Shown: positions 44,666 through 54,480, counted from the stretch's first letter. The stretch: 64,000 bases of DNA from an uncultured Roseivirga sp. (GCA_947493005.1 CANLOY010000001.1:868001-932000), one strand, 5' to 3'. Notes: a model not told the origin generated them from the letters alone. Made by a program: numbers and translations.

Positions 44666-44752
44666 AAAAAAAGCTGTCTCAATAGTAATACACTGTTGTT
44701 TCTAATTTAATAAAGGTCAGGAACAGTGTATATGCTTTTGAAACAGCTTTTT
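44666..44752 (-). terminator. Long nested palindrome, likely terminator of the LytTR gene
   Basis: The outer arms are AAAAAAGCTGTCTCAA at 44666-44681 and TTTTGAAACAGCTTTTT at 44736-44752; an inner pair, AATACACTGTT (44687-44697) and AACAGTGTAT (44722-44731), nests within. Read on the minus strand it ends in a T run after the LytTR stop. Confidence 0.55.
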
Positions 44753-44772
44753 AATCAAGCAAAGTTACTGCT

Positions 44773-45495
44773 TTATAAACTCATCATTTCTTTAAATCTG
44801 GCGGCCTGTCTACGACTTACCTCTACTTTCTCACCTCCTCTGAGTACCACCATTAAACCACCATTAAACCACGACTCGATACTTTCTACCCAGGTCAGAT
44901 TAATGATGTGCTTTCTGCTAGCACGGAAAAAAGAACGGTCATCGAGCTTTTCATCCAATGCATTCAGAGATTTATGAATCATCGGCTTAAAGTTGTCGAA
45001 ATAGATTTTGATGTAGTTTCCGTCAGACTCGAAAAGGCGAATGTTTTCCAGTTTTACAAACCAACATTTGTCCCCATCTTTTACAAAGACTCTATCCTGA
45101 GGCCCTAGTTTTTGTCCAGTTTCCTCTGATTGTACCTCTTCCTTTTTTGGTCTGTTTACCAGCTTAGTGATGGTTTCCTTAAGTCTGTCTGGCTCAATAG
45201 GTTTCAACAGATAATCAAGCGCATTGAAGTCGAACGCTTTAAGGGCATACTCATCATAGGCGGTCGTAAAAACAACTTCAGGAACTGAATCCAATGATTC
45301 GAGAAGTTCAAAACCTGTTTTGCCTGGCATTTGTATGTCGAGAAAAAGTAGCTCTGGCTGAAGGGTTTTGATTTTTTCTTCAGCATCTTCAGCATTTACC
45401 GCTTCTCCTACAATTTCCACCTCAGGGTATTCCTGAAGCAGATTGGTCAGTTCTTTTCGCGCCAACCTTTCGTCATCAATTATCAGTGCTTTCAT
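44773..45495 (-). CDS. LytTR-family response regulator
   Basis: The 240-residue protein has a receiver with Asp7-Asp8, phosphoacceptor Asp53 in LFLDIQMPG, the Thr and Lys signature (FTTAYDEY, LLKPIEP), then a LytTR DNA-binding domain (about 140-240, FVKDGDKCWFV, GNYIKIYF, RASRKHIINLTWVESIE, VEVSRRQAARFKE). The kinase gene ends 15 bp upstream, so the pair is one operon with kinase first. Confidence 0.93.
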   Translation of the reverse strand: MKALIIDDERLARKELTNLLQEYPEVEIVGEAVNAEDAEEKIKTLQPELLFLDIQMPGKTGFELLESLDSVPEVVFTTAYDEYALKAFDFNALDYLLKPIEPDRLKETITKLVNRPKKEEVQSEETGQKLGPQDRVFVKDGDKCWFVKLENIRLFESDGNYIKIYFDNFKPMIHKSLNALDEKLDDRSFFRASRKHIINLTWVESIESWFNGGLMVVLRGGEKVEVSRRQAARFKEMMSL

Positions 45496-45510
45496 CTGTT
45501 TCTGTTTTGC

Positions 45511-46560
45511 TTATATGCGCTGAGGTATTTTCACTTCAGTCACAACAAACTTATTATTTTCATTATAAATCCTAAACGAAGCGGCTTCACCATAAATTAG
45601 TTTCAGTCGCTCTTTTGTATTAATTAATCCTACGCCTTTTCTTCCGGTTCGGTTCCTTTGCCCATTAACCAATTGCCCACTGTTTCTGATTTTCAGTATC
45701 AATATAGAATGCTCTACGGTTGACTGAATTTCAATCATTCCCCCTTCCATCAGGTTAGAAACGCCATGTTTGATGGCATTTTCTACCAACGTTTGAATCA
45801 TCATTGGAGGAATTTCATAGTTGTCAGATTTTGGGTCTATCTCATAACTAACATTAAGCCTTTCTTCAAACCTGATGCCCTCCAAAGCAAGATAGTCTTT
45901 TACAGTATTAAGTTCTTCGCCAAAACTTACGACTCTTTTCTTATCTGTGATTAGAGAGTTTCTTAAGATGTTGGATAGTTGTGTGATGGCCACTTTTGCT
46001 TTGGTTGGCTCTTCATCTACCAAGGCCCGCATGCTGTTCAATGCATTGAAAATAAAGTGTGGGTTAAGTTGAGATTTTAACTGGTTGAGGTGCATTTCGT
46101 TCATAGCAGCCTCATACTTGAGCGATCGGTTGTTACTTTCCAGAAAGTGATAGAGAAAATATACGGTTGACCAGATGATGTATAAAACGGTATAAGTTAT
46201 AAAGGCAAAAAGTGCTTCTGTCAGAATGCTGGAAGAGAGTTCTACCGTACCTGCCAGCGCGTAAAGCAGATAAGAAACCAGTACAACTATGATAGATGAC
46301 AACACAATGATGCCCAGTATTCTCGGTATAATTCGTGCAATGTTAATACTTAGCCATGATCGCCTGATGATAATCTCTCGTATCAGGTAGTGCGATACTA
46401 AAAACAGTGTTGGTGTATGAATAAGCAACTGTATACGCGATGTACGCATGTTTTCGGGGCCAAGGCCTTGTGGGTCTAAAGACATGGCAATGAAGTTGGC
46501 GAAGAAATAAATTCCCCACCCTAAAATCTGAAGTGTCCAGTATAATCTCCGCTTCCTCAT
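45511..46560 (-). CDS. LytS/YehU-like sensor histidine kinase
   Basis: The 349-residue protein has four membrane segments (about 10-135), a coiled linker, then a His_kinase domain with the phosphoacceptor His168 in SQLNPHFIFNALNS and an HATPase domain with the N-box LVENAIKHG and G-box RKGVGLINTKERL. The membrane part is the sensor; its signal is unknown. It is the cognate partner of the downstream LytTR regulator. Confidence 0.92.
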   Translation of the reverse strand: MRKRRLYWTLQILGWGIYFFANFIAMSLDPQGLGPENMRTSRIQLLIHTPTLFLVSHYLIREIIIRRSWLSINIARIIPRILGIIVLSSIIVVLVSYLLYALAGTVELSSSILTEALFAFITYTVLYIIWSTVYFLYHFLESNNRSLKYEAAMNEMHLNQLKSQLNPHFIFNALNSMRALVDEEPTKAKVAITQLSNILRNSLITDKKRVVSFGEELNTVKDYLALEGIRFEERLNVSYEIDPKSDNYEIPPMMIQTLVENAIKHGVSNLMEGGMIEIQSTVEHSILILKIRNSGQLVNGQRNRTGRKGVGLINTKERLKLIYGEAASFRIYNENNKFVVTEVKIPQRI

Positions 46561-46643
46561 TTTATAAAAGGTAAAATAAGGAAAGTTTAACCATTATAAA
46601 GTCTCCTTTGAGATAAGAGGTAAAGAGCGAATTTTTACGGAGT

Positions 46644-47963
46644 TTATAAGGTGTCTCCTGGCTTGTAGCGCTTATTTCTCAGGAAGGTTCTGATGATCAG
46701 TCTGGTACCTCTGTCATAAGTCAGGTAATTCCATACCCAGTTACTTAAAATTACCAACCTGTTTCTAAAACCAACGATTGACATCAGGTGAACGAACATC
46801 CACACCACCCAGGCAAAAAAGCCCCTAAAATGAAATTTCGGCATATCTACCACCGCTTTATTACGCCCCACGGTTGCCATAGAACCCTTGTCTCTGTATT
46901 TGAATGCAAGAGGAGGCAGGTTCTTTGCTTGTCGCCTTAGGTTTTTGGCTAAGTTTTGTGCATGTTGAATAGCGACAGGAGCAACCATAGGGTGACCGTT
47001 GGGACATACTTCGGTTTTCATCACTGCAATATCTCCCAGTGCGTATACATCAGGATATTCCTTCAACTGATTATACTCGTTCACCAATATCCTGCCTCTT
47101 TCAACTACACCTTCAGGTAGGCCATCAATGATGTTTCCGGTAACGCCAGCAGCCCAAACTACAGTTTTAGCAGGAATCACAGTACCATCGGTAAGCCTTA
47201 CATCTTTGCCATCATAATCTTCTACCCTTGTGTTAACCCGAACGTCAACCCCAAAACCTTTTAGGTATTCTAATGCTCTGTCTCCTGCCTTTTCAGACAT
47301 ACCGGCCAGCAACCTTGGGCCAGCATCAACCAGATGTAGCTTCATAATATCAAAATCGATATCGGGATAATCCTTAGGCAAAACATGTCTTTTCAGTTCT
47401 CCTAGTGCACCTGCAACTTCAACCCCTGTTGGTCCTCCTCCAACAATTACAAAGTTTGTGAGCCGATCTTGTTCTTCAGGGTCTGGAGACATCACTGTTT
47501 GTTCAAAATTTTGGAGCATATGGCTTCTTAAATCCAAAGCCTGAGGAATCTGCTTCATTGGGAAAGTACGCTCGTACATTTTCTTATCTCCGAAGTAGTT
47601 GGTTTTCGATCCGTTGGCAATCACCAACATATCGTAATCAAGTTCTCCTACCAGGGTTGATATTTGTTTATTTTTCAGGTCTATTCCCGTTACTCTGGCC
47701 ATTCGGAAATAAAAGTCCTTATGCTTCTCGAAAAGATGCCTTAAAGCCCCTGCAATTGAATCAGGCTCTAAACCAGCAGTAGCCACCTGATATAAGAGTG
47801 GCTGAAAAGTATGGTAGTTGTGACGGTCTAAGAGGACAATCTGATAAGGGAGTTTACGCAATGATTTTACTAGTTGGATACCAGCAAAACCTCCTCCGAT
47901 TATGACAATTCTTTTACGTTCTGTTTTGGGAATTTCCAGGTGTAAATGATGGAATGCAGACAT
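46644..47963 (-). CDS. ndh: Type II NADH:quinone oxidoreductase (NDH-2)
   Basis: This 439-residue flavoprotein oxidises NADH and reduces quinone without pumping protons. FAD-binding GGGFAGIQLV is at about 23-31 and the NADH-binding GGGPTGVEVAGAL is at about 175-187, with the GDIAVM FAD motif and VAPVAIQHAQNLAK near the quinone site. The C-terminal hydrophobic helices (FAWVVWMFVHLMSIVGF) bind the membrane. The gene stands alone. Confidence 0.92.
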   Translation of the reverse strand: MSAFHHLHLEIPKTERKRIVIIGGGFAGIQLVKSLRKLPYQIVLLDRHNYHTFQPLLYQVATAGLEPDSIAGALRHLFEKHKDFYFRMARVTGIDLKNKQISTLVGELDYDMLVIANGSKTNYFGDKKMYERTFPMKQIPQALDLRSHMLQNFEQTVMSPDPEEQDRLTNFVIVGGGPTGVEVAGALGELKRHVLPKDYPDIDFDIMKLHLVDAGPRLLAGMSEKAGDRALEYLKGFGVDVRVNTRVEDYDGKDVRLTDGTVIPAKTVVWAAGVTGNIIDGLPEGVVERGRILVNEYNQLKEYPDVYALGDIAVMKTEVCPNGHPMVAPVAIQHAQNLAKNLRRQAKNLPPLAFKYRDKGSMATVGRNKAVVDMPKFHFRGFFAWVVWMFVHLMSIVGFRNRLVILSNWVWNYLTYDRGTRLIIRTFLRNKRYKPGDTL

Positions 47964-48089
47964 AGTTTTCAGGGTTAAATATTATACGTTTAAGCCCTTT
48001 GAAAGTTAGGTGAAATACCGACTAAATTCCTTGAACTCTGAACTCTTAAGAATTGTTAAAAAAGGAGAAAAGAGATTTTTTTTCATAAT

Positions 48090-48267
48090 ACCGATCAATG
48101 GCCTCCGTTATGTAGATGAGTGTTCAAAAAATATTAAAAGAAATTAGAATCGGTGGTTAGAGTTTGCCTGAGGTGAAAGGCAAGCATGTGAAGCGAGATC
48201 GGTGAATCGGTTTTAATGTTTTGGTTGAAGATGGTGCTGTTCGCGAAAGCGGCAGCATCTTTTTTTA
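48090..48267 (+). ncRNA. Candidate small RNA ending in a GAAA-tetraloop terminator
   Basis: The end is a stem GATGGTGCTGTTCGC with a GAAA loop and GCGGCAGCATC, directly followed by seven T, a textbook plus-strand terminator. No plus-strand gene precedes it. Upstream, ACCGATC (about 48090-48096) can pair with GATCGGT (about 48197-48203), suggesting a folded transcript. The 5' end and any known family are not clear to me. Confidence 0.3.
48231..48267 (+). terminator. Intrinsic terminator (plus strand)
   Basis: A roughly ten-pair stem with one G-G mismatch and a bulge, a GAAA loop, and TTTTTTT form a standard terminator. The minus frame at 48266 shares its last bases. Confidence 0.65.
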
Positions 48268-48436
48268 ATACCCATTACCTTTTAAGCCATACTTCTTCTT
48301 GAACTCTTGAATTTCCTCGTAGCTTAAGTCTTTTCCCAGATAAGTTCTCCCTGCTTCTTTGACAAAGAGGCCAGCCTTATAGAAGTATTCAAGAGTTTTA
48401 ATCAAGTCGGTTCTGTGATTGTTGTTCAGAATCATG
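48266..48436 (-). CDS. Small hypothetical protein (56 residues)
   Basis: The frame MILNNNHRTDLIKTLEYF ends in YGLKGNGY. It is a balanced, amphipathic, mostly helical sequence (FYKAGLFVKEAG, LSYEEIQEFKKKYG) and looks protein-like, but I know no family. It starts 11 bp after the stop of the frame upstream. It could be a toxin/antitoxin-sized protein or a remnant. Coordinates may be off by one. Confidence 0.4.
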
Positions 48437-48447
48437 AAGTTGCACTT

Positions 48448-48606
48448 TATACTTTCTCATCTGTTCGGACCTCTAAAGTGTTTTCTGTTCCGGCCTGGCG
48501 ATAGTAGAGAGCCCATTTATAAGCTACTTTTTTCTTTCTATGACTGTTAAAATGAATGGAAAGCTCTATAATATCAGATAGGTTGATAAACTCTGAATTC
48601 AGCATT
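48448..48606 (-). CDS. Small hypothetical protein (52 residues)
   Basis: The frame MLNSEFINLSDIIELSIHF continues through RKKKVAYKWALYYRQAG to the end TDEKV. Its ATG overlaps the stop of the frame upstream (TAATG), which suggests a genuine translationally coupled pair. No family recognised. Coordinates may be off by one. Confidence 0.4.
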
Positions 48607-48818
48607 ATGCCTTTTTGTCAATTACTAGCTCTCCAAGTCGCTTCTCTACTCTAGGTATTTTTCCTAAATCTAAATATGGACTAATGATAAGCCCGACTGC
48701 AGCTACTCCAATCAATGAATTTCCATAACTAATGTTGGACGTATTTAATAGGAAACCTAAATTGTATAGTAGTATGCATATTATAAGACCATAGGTGCTT
48801 TTAGGCTGGTTTTTGATC
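48606..48818 (-). pseudogene. Fragment of a small membrane protein
   Basis: An open stretch of about 70 codons encodes two hydrophobic segments (YGLIICILLYNLGFLL and LIGVAAVGLIISPYL) and a charged tail (RVEKRLGELVIDKKA). It has no ATG; the nearest upstream ATG (48828-48830) is closed by a TAG after two more codons. It may be a gene broken near its 5' end. Its stop overlaps the start of the next frame. Confidence 0.35.
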
Positions 48819-49023
48819 TATGGGAGCATTATATAGAAAGGACTCAAAAGTGTTCATTTACTAACTATAAAAATAATAGTATCTAAAATATAAGAGGTAA
48901 CTACTTTTTAGTTCAAACCAATTAGGAATGAAGTAGATTTCTCCACTAGGGTCGAAATGACTTTCTAAAACAATCTTGTATTCATTTTGGTTTACCGAAG
49001 AAATTAAAACGAACTGGCTTTGT

Positions 49024-49052
49024 CCTCCTCTCGGAGGAGGTGTCCGAAGGAC
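49024..49052. repeat. Double hairpin after uvrA (CCTCCTC repeat)
   Basis: CCTCCTC-TCG-GAGGAGG is followed by GTCC-GAA-GGAC, then CGGAGGAG. This pattern is typical of a dispersed Bacteroidota repeat and lies just past the uvrA stop, where it may stop transcription. Confidence 0.55.
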
Positions 49053-49063
49053 GGAGGAGATAT

Positions 49064-51925
49064 TTAACTCAATTCCTCTTTCAAGAACTTAGGAGTATAA
49101 CCCTTGGTACTTTTAGCTACTTTTTCTGGAGTGCCTTCAGCCACAATGGTTCCCCCTTTATCTCCACCCTCTGGGCCAAGGTCAATAATATGGTCAGCGA
49201 CCTTAATTACATCAAGGTTATGTTCAATTACCAGTACAGAGTTGCCCTTGTCTACCAGGCGATTCAATACGTCCAGTAAATGCTGAATATCTTTGAAGTG
49301 GAGGCCAGTAGTGGGCTCATCAAGGATGTAAAGTGTTTTTCCCGTGTCTTTCTTAGAGAGTTCTGTGGCGAGTTTAACACGCTGCGCTTCTCCTCCGGAT
49401 AAAGTAGTGGCATGCTGTCCTAGAGAAATGTAGCCAAGCCCAACATCATTTAGGGTCTTGATCTTTCTGAGAATCTTTGGCTGATGTTCGAAGAACTCAA
49501 CGGCTTGCTCAACTGTCATATCGAGCACATCTGAGATAGATTTTCCTTTGAAGCGAACCTCCAGTGTTTCGCGATTGTACCGTTTTCCTTTACAAGTTTC
49601 GCAAGGCACATGCACATTAGGTAAGAAATCCATCTCAATCAATTTCATACCTGCACCTTCACAGGTTTCACACCTACCACCTTTTACATTGAACGAAAAG
49701 CGCCCTGCTTTGTATCCTCTGATTTTGGCTTCAGGCAATTCAGTAAAGAGTGTTCTGATATCTGAGAATACACCAGTATAAGTAGCCGGATTTGACCTTG
49801 GCGTTCTTCCAATAGGAGACTGATCAACTTCAATTACTTTATCTATATTCTTTAGTCCATCTATGGATTTATAGGCAAGTGGCGATTTTCTTGATCTGAA
49901 AAAATGCTGATTTAGAATAGGGAAGAGTGTGTCATGAATTAAGGTTGATTTTCCACTTCCTGAAACGCCAGTAACACAGACCATTTTGCCCAAAGGAAGA
50001 GTAAGTGTTACCCCTTTCAGGTTGTTGCCTCCTGCTCCCTTCAATACAATGCTTTTGCCATTGCCTTCACGTCTCGTCTCAGGAATAGCTATAGTTCGCT
50101 TTCCTTTAAGGTAATCTGCTGTAATTCCACCTTCCTTTAGAAAGGTATCGGGACCACCAGCCGCAACAATTTGCCCGCCATGACGGCCTGCTCCAGGTCC
50201 AATGTCTATGATATGATCAGAAGCTAGCATCATATCCTTATCGTGCTCAACAACAATAATAGTGTTGCCTATATCTCTGAGGTTCTTTAAAGCATTGATC
50301 AATTTTACATTATCTCTTTGATGCAAGCCGATACTAGGTTCATCCATGATGTATAGGACGCCAACTAATTGTGTGCCGATTTGAGTGGCCAGTCGAATAC
50401 GTTGGGCTTCTCCTCCCGAAAGCGTTCTTAACGGACGATTAAGCGTGAGGTAATCGAGGCCAACATCAAGCAGGAAACCAATGCGCTTTCGGATTTCCTT
50501 CAGAATTTCAGGAGCAATCTGTTGTTGCTTTTCAGTCATCCTGTCCTCAATGTTCTCAAACCAGTTGGATAGCTGGTTGATATCCATTTGAGCCAGCTGG
50601 GCAATATTGGTATCTGCAATCTTGAAGTGTAGTGACTCTTTCTTTAATCGTGCACCATTACAAGTAGGACATGTTTTAATGTGCATAAAGTCCTCAATCC
50701 ATCGCTTGGTCTTCTCGGTTCCTTCCTGTTTCTGTTTTTCCAGAAACTTGATGATTCCTTCAAACTTGGTATTCCACTCTGTCCCGGGATACTTCTTTGA
50801 GCTCACTGCCACAGGAACATCATCTCCATAGAGAATAACATCCATTACCTCTTTGGGAATGTCTTTGATTGGTGTGGATAGATTGACTTTATATCGCTTC
50901 AGAATAGCATCAATCTTCTTAAAAATCCAGATATCGCGGTATTCTCCCAATGGAGCAACTCCTCCTCGGCTGATGCTGATTTTATCATCAGGTATTACAC
51001 TCCCTTCACTGATTTCTTCGATTTGACCCAACCCGTTACAGGTTTGACAAGCTCCATAAGGAGAGTTGAAGGAAAAGTTATTTGGTGCAGGTTCATCATA
51101 GGAAAGTCCGGTTTCCGGATCCATCAGGTATTTAGAGAAGTGATGAACGTTAGCCTCTTCATCATGAACCATCATTACACCTTTGCCATGAGAAAGCGCA
51201 GTTTTGACACTTTGTGCAATACGATAGCGGTCATTAGAATCGGCTATTATGCGGTCAACCACTATTTCAATATCGTGGGTTTTATAACGGTCTACCTGCA
51301 TTTTAGGAACCATGTCCATTACCTCACCATCAACACGGACTTTAGTAAAACCCATTTTTCGGATTTGCACAAAAAGCTCTCTGTAGTGACCCTTTCTACC
51401 TTTAACCACAGGTGCGAGTAGAATGAGCTTCTTATTTTGAAAATTCTGTATCAGGTGATTGACAATCTGGTCCTCTGATTGCCTGATCATCTCTTTTCCT
51501 GTCAGGTATGAATAAGCAACTCCTGTTCTGGCAAAGAGTAACCTTAGAAAGTCATAAATCTCGGTGAGTGTGCCAACCGTTGATCTTGGGTTTCTTGAAG
51601 TGGTTTTCTGCTCAATAGAAATTACCGGACTCAACCCATTTATTTTATCTACATCAGGCCTTTCCATATCACCGATGAAGGAGCGTGCATAGGCCGAAAA
51701 ACTTTCCATATACCTGCGCTGCCCTTCGGCATAAATGGTATCAAAGGCAAGAGAGGATTTACCCGAACCTGAAATCCCTGTGATTACCACCAGTTTGTTT
51801 CTTGGAATCACTGTATCGATGTTTTTCAGATTGTGTTCTCTTGCTCCGAAAATTTCAATATGCTCATGACCTGAAAGGTCCACTGGGGCAAGATCGATAG
51901 AAGCGTTTTCCTTGAATTTTTCCAT
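49064..51925 (-). CDS. uvrA: Excinuclease ABC subunit A
   Basis: UvrA finds bulky DNA damage and loads UvrB in nucleotide excision repair. The protein of about 953 residues has two ABC ATPase units: Walker [14 protein letters not shown] near the N-terminus and [13 protein letters not shown] about residue 640, ABC signatures TLSGGEAQR (twice), and zinc-binding Cys clusters ([33 protein letters not shown]). I chose ATG 51925 (MEKFKENA); the frame extends to 51955 but the ten extra residues are not family-like. Confidence 0.97.
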   Translation of the reverse strand: MEKFKENASIDLAPVDLSGHEHIEIFGAREHNLKNIDTVIPRNKLVVITGISGSGKSSLAFDTIYAEGQRRYMESFSAYARSFIGDMERPDVDKINGLSPVISIEQKTTSRNPRSTVGTLTEIYDFLRLLFARTGVAYSYLTGKEMIRQSEDQIVNHLIQNFQNKKLILLAPVVKGRKGHYRELFVQIRKMGFTKVRVDGEVMDMVPKMQVDRYKTHDIEIVVDRIIADSNDRYRIAQSVKTALSHGKGVMMVHDEEANVHHFSKYLMDPETGLSYDEPAPNNFSFNSPYGACQTCNGLGQIEEISEGSVIPDDKISISRGGVAPLGEYRDIWIFKKIDAILKRYKVNLSTPIKDIPKEVMDVILYGDDVPVAVSSKKYPGTEWNTKFEGIIKFLEKQKQEGTEKTKRWIEDFMHIKTCPTCNGARLKKESLHFKIADTNIAQLAQMDINQLSNWFENIEDRMTEKQQQIAPEILKEIRKRIGFLLDVGLDYLTLNRPLRTLSGGEAQRIRLATQIGTQLVGVLYIMDEPSIGLHQRDNVKLINALKNLRDIGNTIIVVEHDKDMMLASDHIIDIGPGAGRHGGQIVAAGGPDTFLKEGGITADYLKGKRTIAIPETRREGNGKSIVLKGAGGNNLKGVTLTLPLGKMVCVTGVSGSGKSTLIHDTLFPILNQHFFRSRKSPLAYKSIDGLKNIDKVIEVDQSPIGRTPRSNPATYTGVFSDIRTLFTELPEAKIRGYKAGRFSFNVKGGRCETCEGAGMKLIEMDFLPNVHVPCETCKGKRYNRETLEVRFKGKSISDVLDMTVEQAVEFFEHQPKILRKIKTLNDVGLGYISLGQHATTLSGGEAQRVKLATELSKKDTGKTLYILDEPTTGLHFKDIQHLLDVLNRLVDKGNSVLVIEHNLDVIKVADHIIDLGPEGGDKGGTIVAEGTPEKVAKSTKGYTPKFLKEELS

Positions 51926-52030
51926 GAATCGGACTACAAAATGCAGAATCCACAAAAGTCTGGATTTAGCAGGTCAATTACAACTTACCTGATATCATAA
52001 ATAAGAATAATCAACTCCTTAATTGTCAGG

Positions 52031-52498
52031 TTATTCTTTAACCCATTTGTAAGGATTAAGCTTTGTTGTGTCCATTGGTGTTAACCATTCCAGAGAGTCA
52101 CTTAACGTCTTTATTTTGACGAGCCTTTGTTTATGTTCAAATGGTTTACTCTGAAGTACAATTCTCTGATTTTCAAATCGATGCCTAAATAGTAATTCTT
52201 CGTCTACCCACTCAGATGGACCAATTAAATTGAGAATAACTATAAGGCCAAGGGCGAACAAACCTTTCAAAAGGCCCATTGTGATCATCAGTATAAAATC
52301 AGAAGCCTTCTTGGCCTTAGCACTTAACAGGCAATGAGCTATTAGAACCGCAATGGGTGTTCCCGCTCTAAGAGCCAGATAAAACTCATTTTTATGCTGC
52401 CATTTAATGAACCTTATCGGAACCCAACCTGGGTCGATGAAGGTTGCAAATGCAACAAGAATAAAAATTATACATAACCAAATACATGCCCTGATCAC
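52031..52498 (-). CDS. Hypothetical membrane protein coupled to the upstream nuclease-family gene
   Basis: I do not recognise this 155-residue protein. It has three hydrophobic segments (about 3-25, 45-62 and 70-95) and a soluble C-terminal 60 residues rich in Lys, Glu and Leu. Its ATG overlaps the stop of the upstream gene by 4 bp (ATGA), so it is made together with the endonuclease/phosphatase-family protein. Confidence 0.65.
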   Translation of the reverse strand: MIRACIWLCIIFILVAFATFIDPGWVPIRFIKWQHKNEFYLALRAGTPIAVLIAHCLLSAKAKKASDFILMITMGLLKGLFALGLIVILNLIGPSEWVDEELLFRHRFENQRIVLQSKPFEHKQRLVKIKTLSDSLEWLTPMDTTKLNPYKWVKE

Positions 52499-53490
52499 AG
52501 CCCACCAATCAAAAATGTTCCTAAAATCGCTTTATGGTCGGATGTGATTTTTACTGCATCCAATGAATCGCACCCAATACCTTTTGAATGGAATATGTAG
52601 TCGATAGGAATCTGAGCCAGAAGAGGGTTCCAGGCAGGAAATGTAGGGGTCAGCTTTTTGCGACTGTCTTTCAGGTTGGTAGATGACTTAAAACTGAGTA
52701 GCCGTTTGTCCCAGGGCACAGTATTAAAATCGCCTAGCACTAAAAACTCCCCATTTTTTTCTGCAATGTATTGCTGAGCACTTTTAATGTGCAGATTTCT
52801 GTCTTTCCAGCGTGCCTTTGACATTGGAGATCGTGTATGAAGGCTTAGAAAATTGATCGTTTCGTCTCCAACCGATACTTTTCCAGCAATGTTAGATGTG
52901 CCATGCCAGTCAATAGTCATTACATCTACTAGTGGAAATTTGCTGAAAATAGCTATACCCTGACCCTCATCTAGATTCCTGACTACTTTTGAATATGGGT
53001 AATCTTCTTTGAGTTTTGCTTCCAGGTTATCTGCCCATGGATTACTTACCTCCTGAAATGAGATGAGGTCGGGAGAAATCTGTAGCAACCGATTGATCGT
53101 TTCATCATAAGCATTGTTGGTAGAAAGTACATTGAACTGTAGAATACTCAGTTTTTCATCTCCTTGAAAAACCTGATATCCTGTATCAATGGGATTGTTA
53201 ATCTTAAAAAGCAACAGTATATAAATACTGAAATTGATTCCAGCCAGACGATAATGATGCTTAAAAATCCATATTACACTGAACAGGCCATAGATCAACA
53301 TGGCCTGAAACAGGAATGATTGCAACAGGGTAAGTGTAAAGGTATAAGTAGGTATTAAAAGAATGATTGCTGGAATAAGCAGCATGGCGGCAACCATTCT
53401 TTCCCTGTTCTTTTTTTGTCTGAACCAACAGTAGGCCCTAAGGAGAAATACTCCTCCCCTGAGCAATATTTTGAGTTTAAGCGGATGCAT
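52495..53490 (-). CDS. Membrane-anchored endonuclease/exonuclease/phosphatase family protein
   Basis: The 331-residue protein has two to three N-terminal membrane helices (to about 100), then a DNase I/sphingomyelinase-like domain with LSILQFNVLSTN, the catalytic Glu in ISFQEVSNPW, LHTRSPMSK, GDFNTVPWD (Asp, Asn) and the terminal SDHKAILGTF with the Asp-His pair. Family members hydrolyse phosphodiesters in DNA, lipids or inositol phosphates; substrate is unknown. The operator-like palindrome at 53516-53534 lies 26 bp upstream. Confidence 0.87.
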   Translation of the reverse strand: MHPLKLKILLRGGVFLLRAYCWFRQKKNRERMVAAMLLIPAIILLIPTYTFTLTLLQSFLFQAMLIYGLFSVIWIFKHHYRLAGINFSIYILLLFKINNPIDTGYQVFQGDEKLSILQFNVLSTNNAYDETINRLLQISPDLISFQEVSNPWADNLEAKLKEDYPYSKVVRNLDEGQGIAIFSKFPLVDVMTIDWHGTSNIAGKVSVGDETINFLSLHTRSPMSKARWKDRNLHIKSAQQYIAEKNGEFLVLGDFNTVPWDKRLLSFKSSTNLKDSRKKLTPTFPAWNPLLAQIPIDYIFHSKGIGCDSLDAVKITSDHKAILGTFLIGGL

Positions 53491-53515
53491 GGTTATTATT
53501 TCTGAATTTTAAAAG

Positions 53516-53534
53516 TACTTTGTGTTTCAAAGTG
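53516..53534 (-). promoter_or_regulatory. Operator-like palindrome upstream of the nuclease-family gene
   Basis: TACTTTG, a 5-base spacer, CAAAGTG. The flank and left arm (ATTTTAAAAGTACTTTG) are identical to those upstream of 54472. It is a candidate binding site for the small winged-helix regulator at 53550. Confidence 0.55.
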
Positions 53535-53549
53535 AAAGCATAAAAAATA

Positions 53550-53858
53550 TTATACTCTCCCTGTCTGTTCTTTAATTAATGCCTCCAATGCATCTATATG
53601 CGCTTTGAAAGCACGTTTTCCGGCTTTTGTAGCCAGGTATTTTGTGTTAGGTTTTCTACCCACAAAACTCTTTTGCACCTCAATAAAAACCTCCTTCTCT
53701 AATGCCTTTAAATGGCTGGCAAGGTTACCGTCAGTTACCCCTAACAGCTCCTTTAACCGATTAAAGTCCATGGCTTCACCAGCAATTAGCGCAGACATAA
53801 TGCCTAACCTTACTCTGTTCTCAAAGGCCTTATTAAGTTTATGTATATCTACTTTCAA
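53550..53858 (-). CDS. Small winged-helix transcriptional regulator
   Basis: The 102-residue protein is a single winged-helix domain (ENRVRLGIMSALIAGEAMDFNRL, then the recognition helix DGNLASHLKALEKE and wing FVGRKPNTKYLATKAG), of the ArsR/MarR-like HTH_27 class. Its start overlaps the end of the membrane-protein gene upstream by 4 bp. Small regulators of this build usually repress their own operon; the palindromes at 54481 and 53516 are likely sites. Confidence 0.85.
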   Translation of the reverse strand: MKVDIHKLNKAFENRVRLGIMSALIAGEAMDFNRLKELLGVTDGNLASHLKALEKEVFIEVQKSFVGRKPNTKYLATKAGKRAFKAHIDALEALIKEQTGRV

Positions 53859-54472
53859 CGTTCGTATTTAAAGTACATCATAGCACCATAGACAATGTGC
53901 AGCACACCAAAGCCTAAAGCCCATATTAAAAGCCCATAGCCAACTACTGCACTGGCAACAAGTCCCAATATTACTTCTGAAATCCCCAAAAAGCGAATGT
54001 CTCTATAGGTATAATGACTTGCGTTGATCAATCCCATTCCATAGAATATAAGTGTAATGGGGGCAATCATTCCAATTAAACCTTGCTGGTAGAAAATGAT
54101 TACCAGTATGCCTCCGGCTAGCAAAGGAATAAAGAGGTTAACCAGTAACCTTTTTGTGGTTTCGTCCCATGTTTTTACCCCATCCTTGTTGGCCTTTCTT
54201 TTGGTAAGGTAAATACCAGTACCAATGGTAAGTACAAGGGTAGATAGTGCGATAATCACTAGGTTCAATAAGTTTCCTCTTACATCTCGGATTACCAGTT
54301 GTTCATAGACAACGGTTTGACTTGTGTAAACCAACCGATAGGCGATTGCCGCACCAACAAGTGCATAAACTCCGGCAAGTATACCAGATAGGCCGCTTAG
54401 CGATATAAACCGAGAAGACTTCTCCATGATGGATCTTATCTCAGAAATATCTTTCAAATAATCCTTTTCCAT
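53855..54472 (-). CDS. Hypothetical membrane protein in operon with a winged-helix regulator
   Basis: The 205-residue protein has five to six hydrophobic segments (about 24-46, 67-90, 105-125, 130-150, 160-195), an N-terminal charged part (MEKDYLKDISEIRSIMEKSS) and no enzyme motif. It is the first gene of the operon that ends with the winged-helix regulator. This pairing of membrane protein and small HTH protein recurs in Bacteroidota. Function is unknown. Confidence 0.7.
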   Translation of the reverse strand: MEKDYLKDISEIRSIMEKSSRFISLSGLSGILAGVYALVGAAIAYRLVYTSQTVVYEQLVIRDVRGNLLNLVIIALSTLVLTIGTGIYLTKRKANKDGVKTWDETTKRLLVNLFIPLLAGGILVIIFYQQGLIGMIAPITLIFYGMGLINASHYTYRDIRFLGISEVILGLVASAVVGYGLLIWALGFGVLHIVYGAMMYFKYER

Positions 54473-54480
54473 TTTAAAAG

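Larger units (their letters stand above)
47964..49063. other. Long region between ndh and uvrA with small frames and repeats
   Basis: No large gene is present. On the minus strand there are three adjoining short frames (48266-48818, listed separately), which may be real small genes or decay products. On the plus strand there is a strong hairpin with a T run (48231-48267). Near 48930-48965 lies a half copy of the dispersed GTCGAAATGAC repeat, and at 49024-49052 two short hairpins follow the uvrA stop. Confidence 0.6.

Noticed and set aside
44726-44977. Plus-strand frame overlapping the LytTR gene end
   Set aside because: It is a shadow of the LytTR gene and of the terminator palindrome.
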